Part shown: piece by piece, positions 1 to 8,314 of the stretch | How the letters are laid out: the number at the start of each line of letters is the position of its first letter | Position numbering within the stretch: the first letter of the stretch is position 1 | Assembly: GCA_930367205.1 (NCBI GenBank) | Contig: OV884009.1 | Span: 88,929,189 to 88,993,188, forward strand | Reading direction: 5' to 3' | Source: Acanthosoma haemorrhoidale | Taxonomy: Eukaryota > Arthropoda > Insecta > Hemiptera > Acanthosomatidae | Length of the DNA stretch: 64,000 bases | Notes under the pieces: model-generated | The model's database searches: none | Told to the model about the DNA's origin: nothing | What the model saw: the letters and a program-made list of their open reading frames with translations, nothing else | Program-made: the position numbers and the translations under genes

Positions 1-428
1 GGCACTTAGAACACTGCTCTCTCTCTGCACTGGCGCTTGCTACTCTACTCAAACCACGACCTTCTCATTCAACTACCTCTGCATCTCTCTTCTAGCCTCG
101 CTATGTTTTAGTCCGGCGTTGTCAGACCTCACACCTTCCTATTGGGAATCTCTGCCTTCGTCTTGCTAAAACTAGCACCTCCTTGGGAGAGACCTCTCCC
201 TCGCGGATGACGGTTGCTGTGGCCTACAAACTTTACTTAGTAGCATCTCCCACGGCAATCCAGTTTGCTTCTCTCCGGTTCACACTCGCCTTTGGGACCC
301 GTCGGTTTTCGCCTACCCTTTACTGGATGAGACTGTTACCAGGCTTAGGATTAATATCCCACTAAGGAAATTATCATTTATTGAAGAACTGAAATAACTG
401 TGACAAAACTTGAGTGAGTACCAACAAT
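1..428. other. Left flank, no gene recognised
   Basis: No coding region is supported; the open frame at 183-365 has no recognisable domain. The stretch at about 280-321 (CCTTTGGGACCC ... TTTTCGCCTACCC) recurs in similar form at about 15053-15090 on the other side of the Gypsy array. The array may therefore have landed in an older dispersed repeat. Confidence 0.5.
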
Positions 429-432
429 AAAC
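429..432. repeat. Target-site duplication AAAC, left copy
   Basis: AAAC lies directly before the first LTR and again directly after the third LTR (14841-14844). Four-base duplications are usual for many Ty3/Gypsy integrases. Neither internal LTR is flanked by AAAC, so one duplication brackets the whole tandem array. Confidence 0.8.
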
Positions 433-598
433 TGTGACCGATAGACTTTTATAGCCAATGTAAATTAGCGATTGTTTACGCCGGTAATTCGTTTATTTTA
501 GTTATTGAAGGAAAAAATTATCAGTCATTGTTTAAGCCGAATAAGGGGTCTTGCGCTGACAAGTAATTATCTAACAAAGTACCCTCGTAAAATTTATG

Positions 599-643
<45 letters not shown>

Positions 644-860
644 GTAAATTAGAGATAAATATTTTTTTTTGTATTTGGTTAGTTTTATATAAAGAATTAA
701 TAATTATTGATAATATTATAAATGTTCTAAGAATATCTTTGTGTTTCAAATGTGAGTGTATTGATTTTGTTTTATGGGAAATATGCTGAAAAGTAAACAA
801 AACAAATAACGGTGCGGGACGCCTCCGAGGCCCCGTAAGACCCTACATCCTTTATAGAGG

Positions 861-890
861 ATTAAAAGGACGGAGCACCGGGATCAGTCG
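861..890 (+). promoter_or_regulatory. Probable LTR core promoter (TATA-like box plus initiator)
   Basis: ATTAAAAGG at 861-869 is a TATA-like element about 20-25 bases upstream of TCAGT at 884-888, which fits the arthropod initiator consensus. If right, transcription starts near 886 and the R region begins there. The same sequence occurs in LTR2 (about 7486-7515) and LTR3 (about 14111-14140). Inferred from spacing and motif only. Confidence 0.5.
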
Positions 891-1269
891 CTTGCAGTCA
901 GTGTGTGGATGAGTTGGCCAACACCCGCCGGAGCGCCCCCCCCTCATCTCACCACCTTATCGGCCTATGGTTTATGGGGAGCACCTCTGGTTGGAGATTT
1001 GACTTGGAACTAGTATGGATATGAGCATATCGATCATCGACTCACCGATTCCATCCACCGGGAACCTCACAGCTGAATGACTAATCCACTATCTAGCTAC
1101 GACAGGTAACCTCGTTGGACGTAGCTTCCACGTACCGAGGGTTTATGTTGTTTGTTTACGTCGTTCATCAGTTTACACCAAATAACACCAAACTATGCAT
1201 ACGTATAGATAAACACGGACAGTGATGTATTTGTTTTGTTCTCATTCTTCGATCAGCAAACTTTAAGTT

Positions 1270-1445
1270 AATAAAACTCTGGTTTACAAGTTTCCAGTTT
1301 AGTAAAGTTTAAGTATTTTTCTGTCCAATAGTTTAAGTAATTTTTCTCTCAAATAGTTTACTTATTTTTTTTATCAAATAGTTTAATTTTTTTTTTTTTA
1401 TCAAATAGCTTAAGGATTTTTTTTTGTTTATTATCATTTAATAAA
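1270..1445 (+). terminator. Candidate polyadenylation signals in LTR 1
   Basis: AATAAA occurs at 1270-1275 and again at 1440-1445. With a start near 886, R would be about 0.4-0.55 kb. Equivalent hexamers exist in the other two LTRs. Which one is used cannot be seen from the sequence. Confidence 0.45.
1295..1425 (+). repeat. Degenerate AT-rich tandem repeat within LTR 1
   Basis: Four to five imperfect units of roughly 25-30 bases share the core CAAATAGTTTAA followed by a run of T. They lie between the two AATAAA hexamers. The same block is in LTR2 and LTR3. Confidence 0.65.
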
Positions 1446-1592
1446 ATGTCGGTAATCTAAATGTCAATTCCCTGTAATATTTCAGGTTCCCCTGTCCTTG
1501 GGTAATGCCCTCTCCTGGCATTAATATTTTCCCCAGATTCCTGTAAACATTTAGGGGGAGGAGGAAGAGAGAGAGAGTCGGGGGTTTACAAG

Positions 1593-1609
1593 TGGTGTCA
1601 GGTGTGGGG
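1593..1609 (+). promoter_or_regulatory. Primer binding site, copy 1 (tRNA-Leu type)
   Basis: TGGTGTCAGGTGTGGGG begins two bases after the LTR end. TGG pairs with the CCA tail, and TGTCAG fits the acceptor stem of insect tRNA-Leu, whose mature end is CTGACACCA. This marks the start of minus-strand cDNA synthesis. The tRNA identity rests on general knowledge of tRNA-Leu ends. Confidence 0.65.
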
Positions 1610-1689
1610 TGGATTGCAAGAAAATCCACTAATCCGGGATAAACTTTTATTTCGAAAAAAAATTTTTTTTTTGATAAATCCCTTTTAAA

Positions 1690-4600
1690 ATGTCGGTTGA
1701 AAGTAACCTCCGACAGAGGATAGAAGAATTAGAGAAGGCTAACCTGGCTTTGGCCCAGTCGGAAGAAAAGTTGAAAAATGAACTCGAAGCTAGCCGGACA
1801 GAGATAAAGGAAGGAGGGACACCTAAGCCACCAAGGAAGGATTTGTCCTTGCAGGGTCTGATCAAGACGTGGGGAGGGGAGGCGAGTGCCAGGCCGGTTG
1901 ACGAATTCCTAGAGTATGTGGAGGAAGTAGCAGCTTGTGGAGCTTGGGAGGACGTTGACCGAGTTCGGATTTGTAGGCTCAAGTTGCAGGGCCCGGCAGC
2001 CACCTTTGTCAGAGGAAATGAGGAATTAAAGGGTATTGTCAGCTTTAAGAAGTTTGCAGACGCACTGCGAGAAAGGTTTGGAGATCCACATACTTTTGAA
2101 TATTATGGAAGAATTTTGCAGGAGACGAGTCAACAGCCAAAAGAGAGGATCCAAGAATTTTCGGACAGATGCATTTCCTTGGGGGGGAAAATGACCAGGT
2201 CCGATCTATCTGGGAATGAAGCAAAGTGGTGGGCGCGGGAAGTAGAGAGAAAAGTGCTAGAAGCGTTCATGAGGGGACTCTCGGGTGAGGTGGGAAAACA
2301 GGTGTTGTTCGGACGCCCAGATACACTGAAGAATGCAGTGAGATTGGCGTTAGATGTAGAACAAGCCTTGCAAGAGCATCAACGGGGAAAGAACGTATAT
2401 GTGTTGGAAGAGGCAGGGGGCAGGTCCGGCCCCTGCCATGAGCAGCAACGAGAGAGTGAGAGAAATAGGTATAGAAGCTCAGTGGATCCTATCGCCAGAA
2501 ACGAGGACCAGGCCTCGGCACGGGGAGCGGGAGCGGTGTTTAGCTTAAGGGAACAGATCGAAGACGCTTGTATCAGCGCGATTCAAAAGGCGCTTCCCTC
2601 GAGACTAGGGAAATCCGATTCTCAGCGTTGCTATCGGTGTGGAGAGTTAGGACATTACGCAAGGGGATGCAGAATGCCACCACCGGCTAAAGGAGTAAGC
2701 AATAACCCGGGCCCCAGAGAAAGGGTAACTTGCTACAGGTGTGGACGGCAAGGGCATATAGCGAACCAGTGCAGATCCCAGCAGCTGCCCGCCGAAAAGA
2801 AATTGAACCCCGTGCAGGGGCCCCCAAAATGCTTAAGGCCCGACGGTCACCCCCCGTCTGGGCCGGAGAAACCCAAGCCTGTGGATGAGAAATGGCTTAC
2901 AGGGGTGGGAGCCGGAGTAGGTAAATTGATAAAACTGGACATGCTAATTGGGGGATATCTCCACCACATGATAGTAGACACGGGGGCCGAAGTGACGCTA
3001 ATTCGCACGGCGCTTCCGGGAGTTCAATTAAGGCCCGCCAGTGTCCGAGCTAGAGGAGTAACAGGACAGGCTCTGCGTATTTTGGGGGTACAAGAGTTGA
3101 TGTGCCAAGTAGACGGCCTGGAAGTGAAACATCAGGTGATGATAATCAGCGTGAACTTGCCCGGAGACGGAATCATAGGTTTGGATTTGCTAGAAAAGCT
3201 AGGAGCCAAACTGGATATTCGTAACCGGGAGGTGATAGTGACGCCGCCTGACGCTGGCCTGAGTTTTGAGAAGCAACCAGTCAACGTACATCCCCTTCAC
3301 CAGTTGGGAGTGGCAATAAATTCCTTAGAAGCGAAAGGGAGAAGTACAAGGGAAACGACGCAGGAGGAGCCAATTCCAAAGGATGGATCCTCGTCCGACC
3401 TAATCCATGCCCAAGAAAGAAAGCACCAACAGAAGAGGGAAAAGAGGGCCAAACGCGGAAACCAGCAGGCCGCGAACAAAGCAGTAGAGACCCCGGGATC
3501 CCACGAACAACCCGACAAGCACGATGAGACCAAGGGGCTAGAAATTACCAGCCCTGCTCGAATCGCAATCCCTTCGTGTAGTGAGAAACTCATTAGAGCA
3601 ACGATCCACCAGAGAGAGAAGGCAGTGGTGGTTGTCGAGCCGGTACCATTGAAACAAGGTAGCTTAAGAGTAGGGCGAAGTATTGGGCTCGTAGAACACG
3701 GGGAGGTTTGGATCCAACTTATGAACTCGGGGCCGGTGGATACCTACCTCGATAAAGGGCAATTATTGGGAATAGGCGCGGAATGGCATACGGAGGAAAG
3801 AAATGAAAGGGACGTTCGGATACACCGAGTAGAGGGTAGCGAGAATGCTCTGGAAAAGGGGGCTCAACTATGGAATGTAGACCACCTCGGTGAGTCGGAT
3901 AAGGGTGTAGTCGAGTCGCTGCTAGAAGAGTTTAAAGATCTATTCGACGAACCGGGAAAGGAAGGCTGCTCTACTGGGGTGAAGCATAGAATACCAACAG
4001 GGGAAGCTCCCCCGGTGATCAAGCGCCCGTATCGAGTGCCCTTCAACCAACGAGCGGTAGTAGAGGAACACTTAGAAGAAATGTTACGCAAGGGAGTGAT
4101 AGCTCCTTCCGACAGTGCTTGGGCTGCACCTGTCGTGTTGGTACCCAAACGAAGTGAAGACGGAAGGACCCAGTATAGATTCTGCACTGATTTCCGGGGG
4201 CTGAATGCAGTAACGCAGGTGGATGCTTACCCCCTACCATTGATTCAGGAAACATTAGAGATGTTGGGACAGAGTAGGCTTTTCACAACATTAGACCTTG
4301 CTAGCGGCTACCACCAAATACCGGTGGCCGAGGAAGATCGACCGAAAACTGCCTTCACCACCCTAGGGGGGCACTACGAGTACCATAAAATGCCGTTCGG
4401 GCTTGCTGGGGCCCCAGCCACATTCCAGCGAACTATGGACCAGGTACTGATGGGAGTTAAGGGGACTGACTGCTATGTTTATTTAGATGACATTATCATC
4501 TTCAGTGGTGATATGGATGAGCACTGCACTCGATTAAGAAGGGTGCTGGAGCGACTGCGGGGTGCTAATCTGAAGTTGAAAGGACCAAAATGTAAGTTTG

Positions 4601-6999
4601 TGGTCAGGCAGGTAAAATACCTTGGCCACTTGGTAACCAGTGAAGGGGTGAAACCTGACCCAGAAAAGATCACGGCGGTGACAGAATTTCCAAAACCCGG
4701 TTCGGCTCGGGAAGTGAGAGGCTTCCTGGGTCTCGCTGGATATTACCGGAGGTTCGTACCTCAGTTCGCCGAAATTGCCAAGCCCCTCACCCAGTTGACG
4801 GGGAAGGGAATGTCATTTCACTGGGGGAAAGAACAAGACGAGGCGTTTACCGCTCTACAGGAGATATTGTGTTCTGACCGAGTGCTGATTTATCCTGATT
4901 TCCGGGACCCTTTCATTCTGGCGACCGATGCCTCTGGAATGGCAGTAGGGGCCGTCCTCTCACAACTCCGAAACGGACAAGAAAGGCCTATCGCCTTTGC
5001 CAGTCGACAGCTACACCCAGCGGAACAAAATTATTCGGCTACCGAAAGAGAGCTACTTTCGGTAGTTTGGGCAACCAAGCATTTTAGGTGCTATCTGTTG
5101 GGTCGAAAGTTTACACTTGTCACTGACCACGCTGCACTTAAATGGATGCTGTCCCTAAGAGACCCGTCCTCACGCTTGATGAGGTGGGCTCTCAGACTCG
5201 AGGAATTCGAGTATCAGGTCGTCCACAAACCAGGGAAGAAGCATACCAACGCGGACTCCCTGAGTAGGGCCGTAGCGGGTATAAGGACGTTCGACGAAGG
5301 AGCCCAACGGGCTCTTTGGAAAAGAGGGCAGGAACAGGACGAAGAATGCCAGAGATGGGTCAAAAGTAACCCACGAGGGTTACGGACGGCGGCGGATGGT
5401 ATAATATACTACGGAATAGGTGATGACCCGAATCAATGGAAAATTTTGGTTCCACTAGATCGCCGGCAACAGATCATGGAGGAACACCATAGTCGGCCAT
5501 GGGCGGGACATCCGGGAAGAGAACGTACCCATGAACTGATAAAGAATAAGTTCTATTGGCCCTCGATGGGGAAAGATATAGAAGAGTTCGTTAAGGGGTG
5601 CCACTCGTGTGCTCAGAGAAAGACCCCCCCTGGGTTAACAGCTCCTCTAGAGGCCCCCTTCTTTCCCAAGGAGCCATTCGAACTGGTTTCCCTGGATATC
5701 GTGGGGCCGTTCCCAAAGAGTAGCCGCGGGAATAAATATTTGTTAACTTTTATAGACCACTTCAGCCGATACACTGAAGCTGAACCTATAAGGGAACAGA
5801 CGGCGGACGAGACCGCTCGGGTTTTTGTCGAGCGTATAATCACCAGACATGGGACTCCAAAGAAACTACTGACTGATCAAGGCAGGAATTTCGTGTCGGC
5901 GTTGTTGAAATCCGTGTGCAAGGGTTTAGGCATACAAAAACTCCAAACCACCCCCTACCATCCCCAGAGTAATGGAATGCTGGAACGCTTTCATCGTACA
6001 CTGGGAGATTCCATGGCTCACTTTGCCAGAAAAGATGGGCGAGATTGGGACCGGTGGGTCCCCTATTCACTAATGGCTTATCGCTCCATACCACATTCTG
6101 CCACGGGATTTTCGCCGAACTTCCTGTTATATGGCAGAGAGCTCCGCACTCCGGAAGGGGAATGGATAGAGCCTGTGGAAGCGTTGGAAAACGCCTTAAC
6201 ACAAGATGAAGCTGCAAGGATTAGGGTTCGTGTAGAACAGGCCTACGAAGAAGCCCGTGAAAGAATTAAGAAAACTTGGGCTCGCAGAACCGCGGCGGTT
6301 AACCAAGATAGGAGATCCCGTACTTTCACCGAGGGCGACGCGGTATACCTACATGTACCCGCGGTAAAACCAGGAAATTTAAAAAAATTTCATTGCCCTT
6401 GGACGGGACCATGGATAATAGTCAAGAAATGCAGTGCGGTAACCTATGCAATCAGAAATGAAACCGGCGGGACCCAGGTAGTTCACGTGAACCGCTTGAA
6501 ACCGGCTTTTAACAGTGGTCTCGAAACGGAGTATCCAAAGGAGCAACTGTCTGAATCGGAAGATGACGATGACGAAGTAAGGGATAAGGAAAGAGACCAG
6601 GAGGACTTCTGGCCGATCCCCCTAACCGACTCTGACGAGGAGGGAGAGCCCCATCCTAGAGAAAGGGCCATTGGGAACGATTCCCTATTGGCCACTAGCT
6701 CGCCAAGGAGGGATGTAGTGGCTCCAAGCTGGTGGCCTGAGGGCGAAGCGGAGGGGCGACCGAGTATTATCCGTACGGAGGAAGATGTTTCATCGAGCGA
6801 AAAGGAGCCCACCCGCCCGGTTACCCCGTTGGTGAACACATCGGAGGTCTCGGGAGAGACCTCGGTGGAGGATGACAGTACCAACTATCGAGACCCGACT
6901 TGGGAGGCGGATAGTACAGAGGCACCGATGTTGCCGCGCAGTCCCTACTTATTGAGAAATAATCGCCGGTCTAGCCAGGGAGGGAGAAACAAAGAGTGA
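1690..6999 (+). CDS. Gag-Pol polyprotein, Ty3/Gypsy, copy 1
   Basis: A single uninterrupted frame of 1769 codons joins Gag and Pol with no frameshift or stop between them. Residues 1-40 form a probable coiled coil, and 60-240 a retrotransposon Gag region. Two CCHC zinc knuckles start near 314 and 348. The aspartic protease has DTG at 430-432. Reverse transcriptase spans about 770-1000 with the catalytic box YLDD at 931-934. RNase H carries D1080 and a TDH motif near 1145. Integrase has the HHCC zinc-binding part around 1265-1307 and a DDE triad at D1336, D1396 and E1432, spaced as D,D-35-E. A GPW...HVNRLKP motif, the Gypsy C-terminal GPY/F module, follows, then an acidic tail. The start ATG has A at -3 and follows a 99-base leader. 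No env and no chromodomain are seen. All catalytic residues are present, so the protein could be active. Confidence 0.96.
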   Translation: MSVESNLRQRIEELEKANLALAQSEEKLKNELEASRTEIKEGGTPKPPRKDLSLQGLIKTWGGEASARPVDEFLEYVEEVAACGAWEDVDRVRICRLKLQGPAATFVRGNEELKGIVSFKKFADALRERFGDPHTFEYYGRILQETSQQPKERIQEFSDRCISLGGKMTRSDLSGNEAKWWAREVERKVLEAFMRGLSGEVGKQVLFGRPDTLKNAVRLALDVEQALQEHQRGKNVYVLEEAGGRSGPCHEQQRESERNRYRSSVDPIARNEDQASARGAGAVFSLREQIEDACISAIQKALPSRLGKSDSQRCYRCGELGHYARGCRMPPPAKGVSNNPGPRERVTCYRCGRQGHIANQCRSQQLPAEKKLNPVQGPPKCLRPDGHPPSGPEKPKPVDEKWLTGVGAGVGKLIKLDMLIGGYLHHMIVDTGAEVTLIRTALPGVQLRPASVRARGVTGQALRILGVQELMCQVDGLEVKHQVMIISVNLPGDGIIGLDLLEKLGAKLDIRNREVIVTPPDAGLSFEKQPVNVHPLHQLGVAINSLEAKGRSTRETTQEEPIPKDGSSSDLIHAQERKHQQKREKRAKRGNQQAANKAVETPGSHEQPDKHDETKGLEITSPARIAIPSCSEKLIRATIHQREKAVVVVEPVPLKQGSLRVGRSIGLVEHGEVWIQLMNSGPVDTYLDKGQLLGIGAEWHTEERNERDVRIHRVEGSENALEKGAQLWNVDHLGESDKGVVESLLEEFKDLFDEPGKEGCSTGVKHRIPTGEAPPVIKRPYRVPFNQRAVVEEHLEEMLRKGVIAPSDSAWAAPVVLVPKRSEDGRTQYRFCTDFRGLNAVTQVDAYPLPLIQETLEMLGQSRLFTTLDLASGYHQIPVAEEDRPKTAFTTLGGHYEYHKMPFGLAGAPATFQRTMDQVLMGVKGTDCYVYLDDIIIFSGDMDEHCTRLRRVLERLRGANLKLKGPKCKFVVRQVKYLGHLVTSEGVKPDPEKITAVTEFPKPGSAREVRGFLGLAGYYRRFVPQFAEIAKPLTQLTGKGMSFHWGKEQDEAFTALQEILCSDRVLIYPDFRDPFILATDASGMAVGAVLSQLRNGQERPIAFASRQLHPAEQNYSATERELLSVVWATKHFRCYLLGRKFTLVTDHAALKWMLSLRDPSSRLMRWALRLEEFEYQVVHKPGKKHTNADSLSRAVAGIRTFDEGAQRALWKRGQEQDEECQRWVKSNPRGLRTAADGIIYYGIGDDPNQWKILVPLDRRQQIMEEHHSRPWAGHPGRERTHELIKNKFYWPSMGKDIEEFVKGCHSCAQRKTPPGLTAPLEAPFFPKEPFELVSLDIVGPFPKSSRGNKYLLTFIDHFSRYTEAEPIREQTADETARVFVERIITRHGTPKKLLTDQGRNFVSALLKSVCKGLGIQKLQTTPYHPQSNGMLERFHRTLGDSMAHFARKDGRDWDRWVPYSLMAYRSIPHSATGFSPNFLLYGRELRTPEGEWIEPVEALENALTQDEAARIRVRVEQAYEEARERIKKTWARRTAAVNQDRRSRTFTEGDAVYLHVPAVKPGNLKKFHCPWTGPWIIVKKCSAVTYAIRNETGGTQVVHVNRLKPAFNSGLETEYPKEQLSESEDDDDEVRDKERDQEDFWPIPLTDSDEEGEPHPRERAIGNDSLLATSSPRRDVVAPSWWPEGEAEGRPSIIRTEEDVSSSEKEPTRPVTPLVNTSEVSGETSVEDDSTNYRDPTWEADSTEAPMLPRSPYLLRNNRRSSQGGRNKE

Positions 7000-7025
7000 G
7001 GGTGTCAGTGCGTGTCACGAGAAAG

Positions 7026-7054
7026 AAAAGTGTTGACCTAGGGTCAACACTTTT
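7026..7054 (+). repeat. Perfect 13-bp inverted repeat before the 3' LTR (copy 1)
   Basis: AAAAGTGTTGACC and GGTCAACACTTTT are exact reverse complements around the three-base loop TAG. The hairpin sits between the gag-pol stop and LTR2, in what would be the 3' untranslated RNA. It also has the symmetric DNA half-site look of a protein binding site. It is repeated exactly in the second unit. Confidence 0.9.
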
Positions 7055-7067
7055 GGAAAACGGGGAG
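7055..7067 (+). promoter_or_regulatory. Purine-rich tract before LTR 2
   Basis: GGAAAACGGGGAG is the most purine-rich run next to the LTR and the best candidate for the plus-strand primer. It is interrupted by one C and separated from the LTR by TGT, so it is not an ideal polypurine tract. Confidence 0.5.
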
Positions 7068-7070
7068 TGT

Positions 7071-7235
7071 TGTGACCGATAGACTTTTATAGCCAATGTA
7101 AATTAGCGATTGTTTACGCCGGTAATTCGTTTATTTTAGTTATTGAAGGAAAAAATTATCAGTCATTGTTTAAGCCGAATAAGGGGTCTTGCGCTGACAA
7201 GTAATTATCTAACAAAGTACCCTCGTAAAATTTAT

Positions 7236-7266
<31 letters not shown>

Positions 7267-8215
7267 GTGTAAATTAGAGATAAATATTTTTTTTTGTATT
7301 TGGTTAGTTTTATATAAAGAATTAATAATTATTGATAATATTATAAATGTTCTAAGAATATCTTTGTGTTTCAAATGTGAGTGTATTGATTTTGTTTTAT
7401 GGGAAATATGCTGAAAAGTAAACAAAACAAATAACGGTGCGGGACGCCTCCGAGGCCCCGTAAGACCCTACATCCTTTATAGAGGATTAAAAGGACGGAG
7501 CACCGGGATCAGTCGCTTGCAGTCAGTGTGTGGATGAGTTGGCCAACACCCGCCGGAGCGCCCCCCCCTCATCTCACCACCTTATCGGCCTATGGTTTAT
7601 GGGGAGCACCTCTGGTTGGAGATTTGACTTGGAACTAGTATGGATATGAGCATATCGATCATCGACTCACCGATTCCATCCACCGGGAACCTCACAGCTG
7701 AATGACTAATCCACTATCTAGCTACGACAGGTAACCTCGTTGGACGTAGCTTCCACGTACCGAGGGTTTATGTTGTTTGTTTACGTCGTTCATCAGTTTA
7801 CACCAAATAACACCAAACTATGCATACGTATAGATAAACACGGACAGTGATGTATTTGTTTTGTTCTCATTCTTCGATCAGCAAACTTTAAGTTAATAAA
7901 ACTCTGGTTTACAAGTTTCCAGTTTAGTAAAGTTTAAGTATTTTTCTGTCCAATAGTTTAAGTAATTTTTCTCTCAAATAGTTTACTTATTTTTTTTATC
8001 AAATAGTTTAATTTTTTTTTTTTTATCAAATAGCTTAAGGATTTTTTTTTGTTTATTATCATTTAATAAAATGTCGGTAATCTAAATGTCAATTCCCTGT
8101 AATATTTCAGGTTCCCCTGTCCTTGGGTAATGCCCTCTCCTGGCATTAATATTTTCCCCAGATTCCTGTAAACATTTAGGGGGAGGAGGAAGAGAGAGAG
8201 AGTCGGGGGTTTACA
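7071..8215 (+). repeat. LTR 2 (shared middle LTR)
   Basis: This 1145-bp LTR serves as the 3' LTR of the first unit and the 5' LTR of the second. Its A-run at 7240-7266 is 27 long. It carries T at 7236 where LTR1 and LTR3 have G. It is preceded by the purine tract and followed by a primer binding site, so it is functional in both roles. Confidence 0.93.
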
Positions 8216-8217
8216 AG

Positions 8218-8234
8218 TGGTGTCAGGTGTGGGG
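8218..8234 (+). promoter_or_regulatory. Primer binding site, copy 2 (tRNA-Leu type)
   Basis: It is the same sequence as at 1593-1609, again two bases after the LTR end. Confidence 0.65.
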
Positions 8235-8314
8235 TGGATTGCAAGAAAATCCACTAATCCGGGATAAACTTTTATTTCGAAAAAAAATTTTTTTTTTGAT
8301 AAATCCCTTTTAAA

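Larger units (their letters stand above)
433..1590 (+). repeat. LTR 1 (5'-most LTR)
   Basis: This LTR is 1158 bp, begins TGTGACCG and ends GGGTTTACA. It differs from the other two mainly in its A-run (602-641, 40 A against 27 A), which accounts for the 13-bp length difference. Base 598 is G, as in LTR3; LTR2 has T at the equivalent 7236. It contains a TATA-like/initiator pair, two AATAAA hexamers and a degenerate AT-rich tandem repeat. Confidence 0.93.

Noticed and set aside
602..641. 40-base A-run as a poly(A) tail of a retroposed RNA
   Set aside because: The run lies inside all three LTRs at the same place, so it is part of the LTR.
600..800. Antisense frame with a long phenylalanine run
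   Set aside because: It is the complement of the A-run in the LTR and has no domain; equivalents appear in LTR2 and LTR3.
3297..6884. Several antisense frames of 60-133 codons inside gag-pol
   Set aside because: They repeat identically in both units, show no domain and follow from the base composition of gag-pol on the other strand.
7000..7070. An env gene after gag-pol in the tandem array
   Set aside because: Only 71 bases separate the Pol stop from the next LTR.
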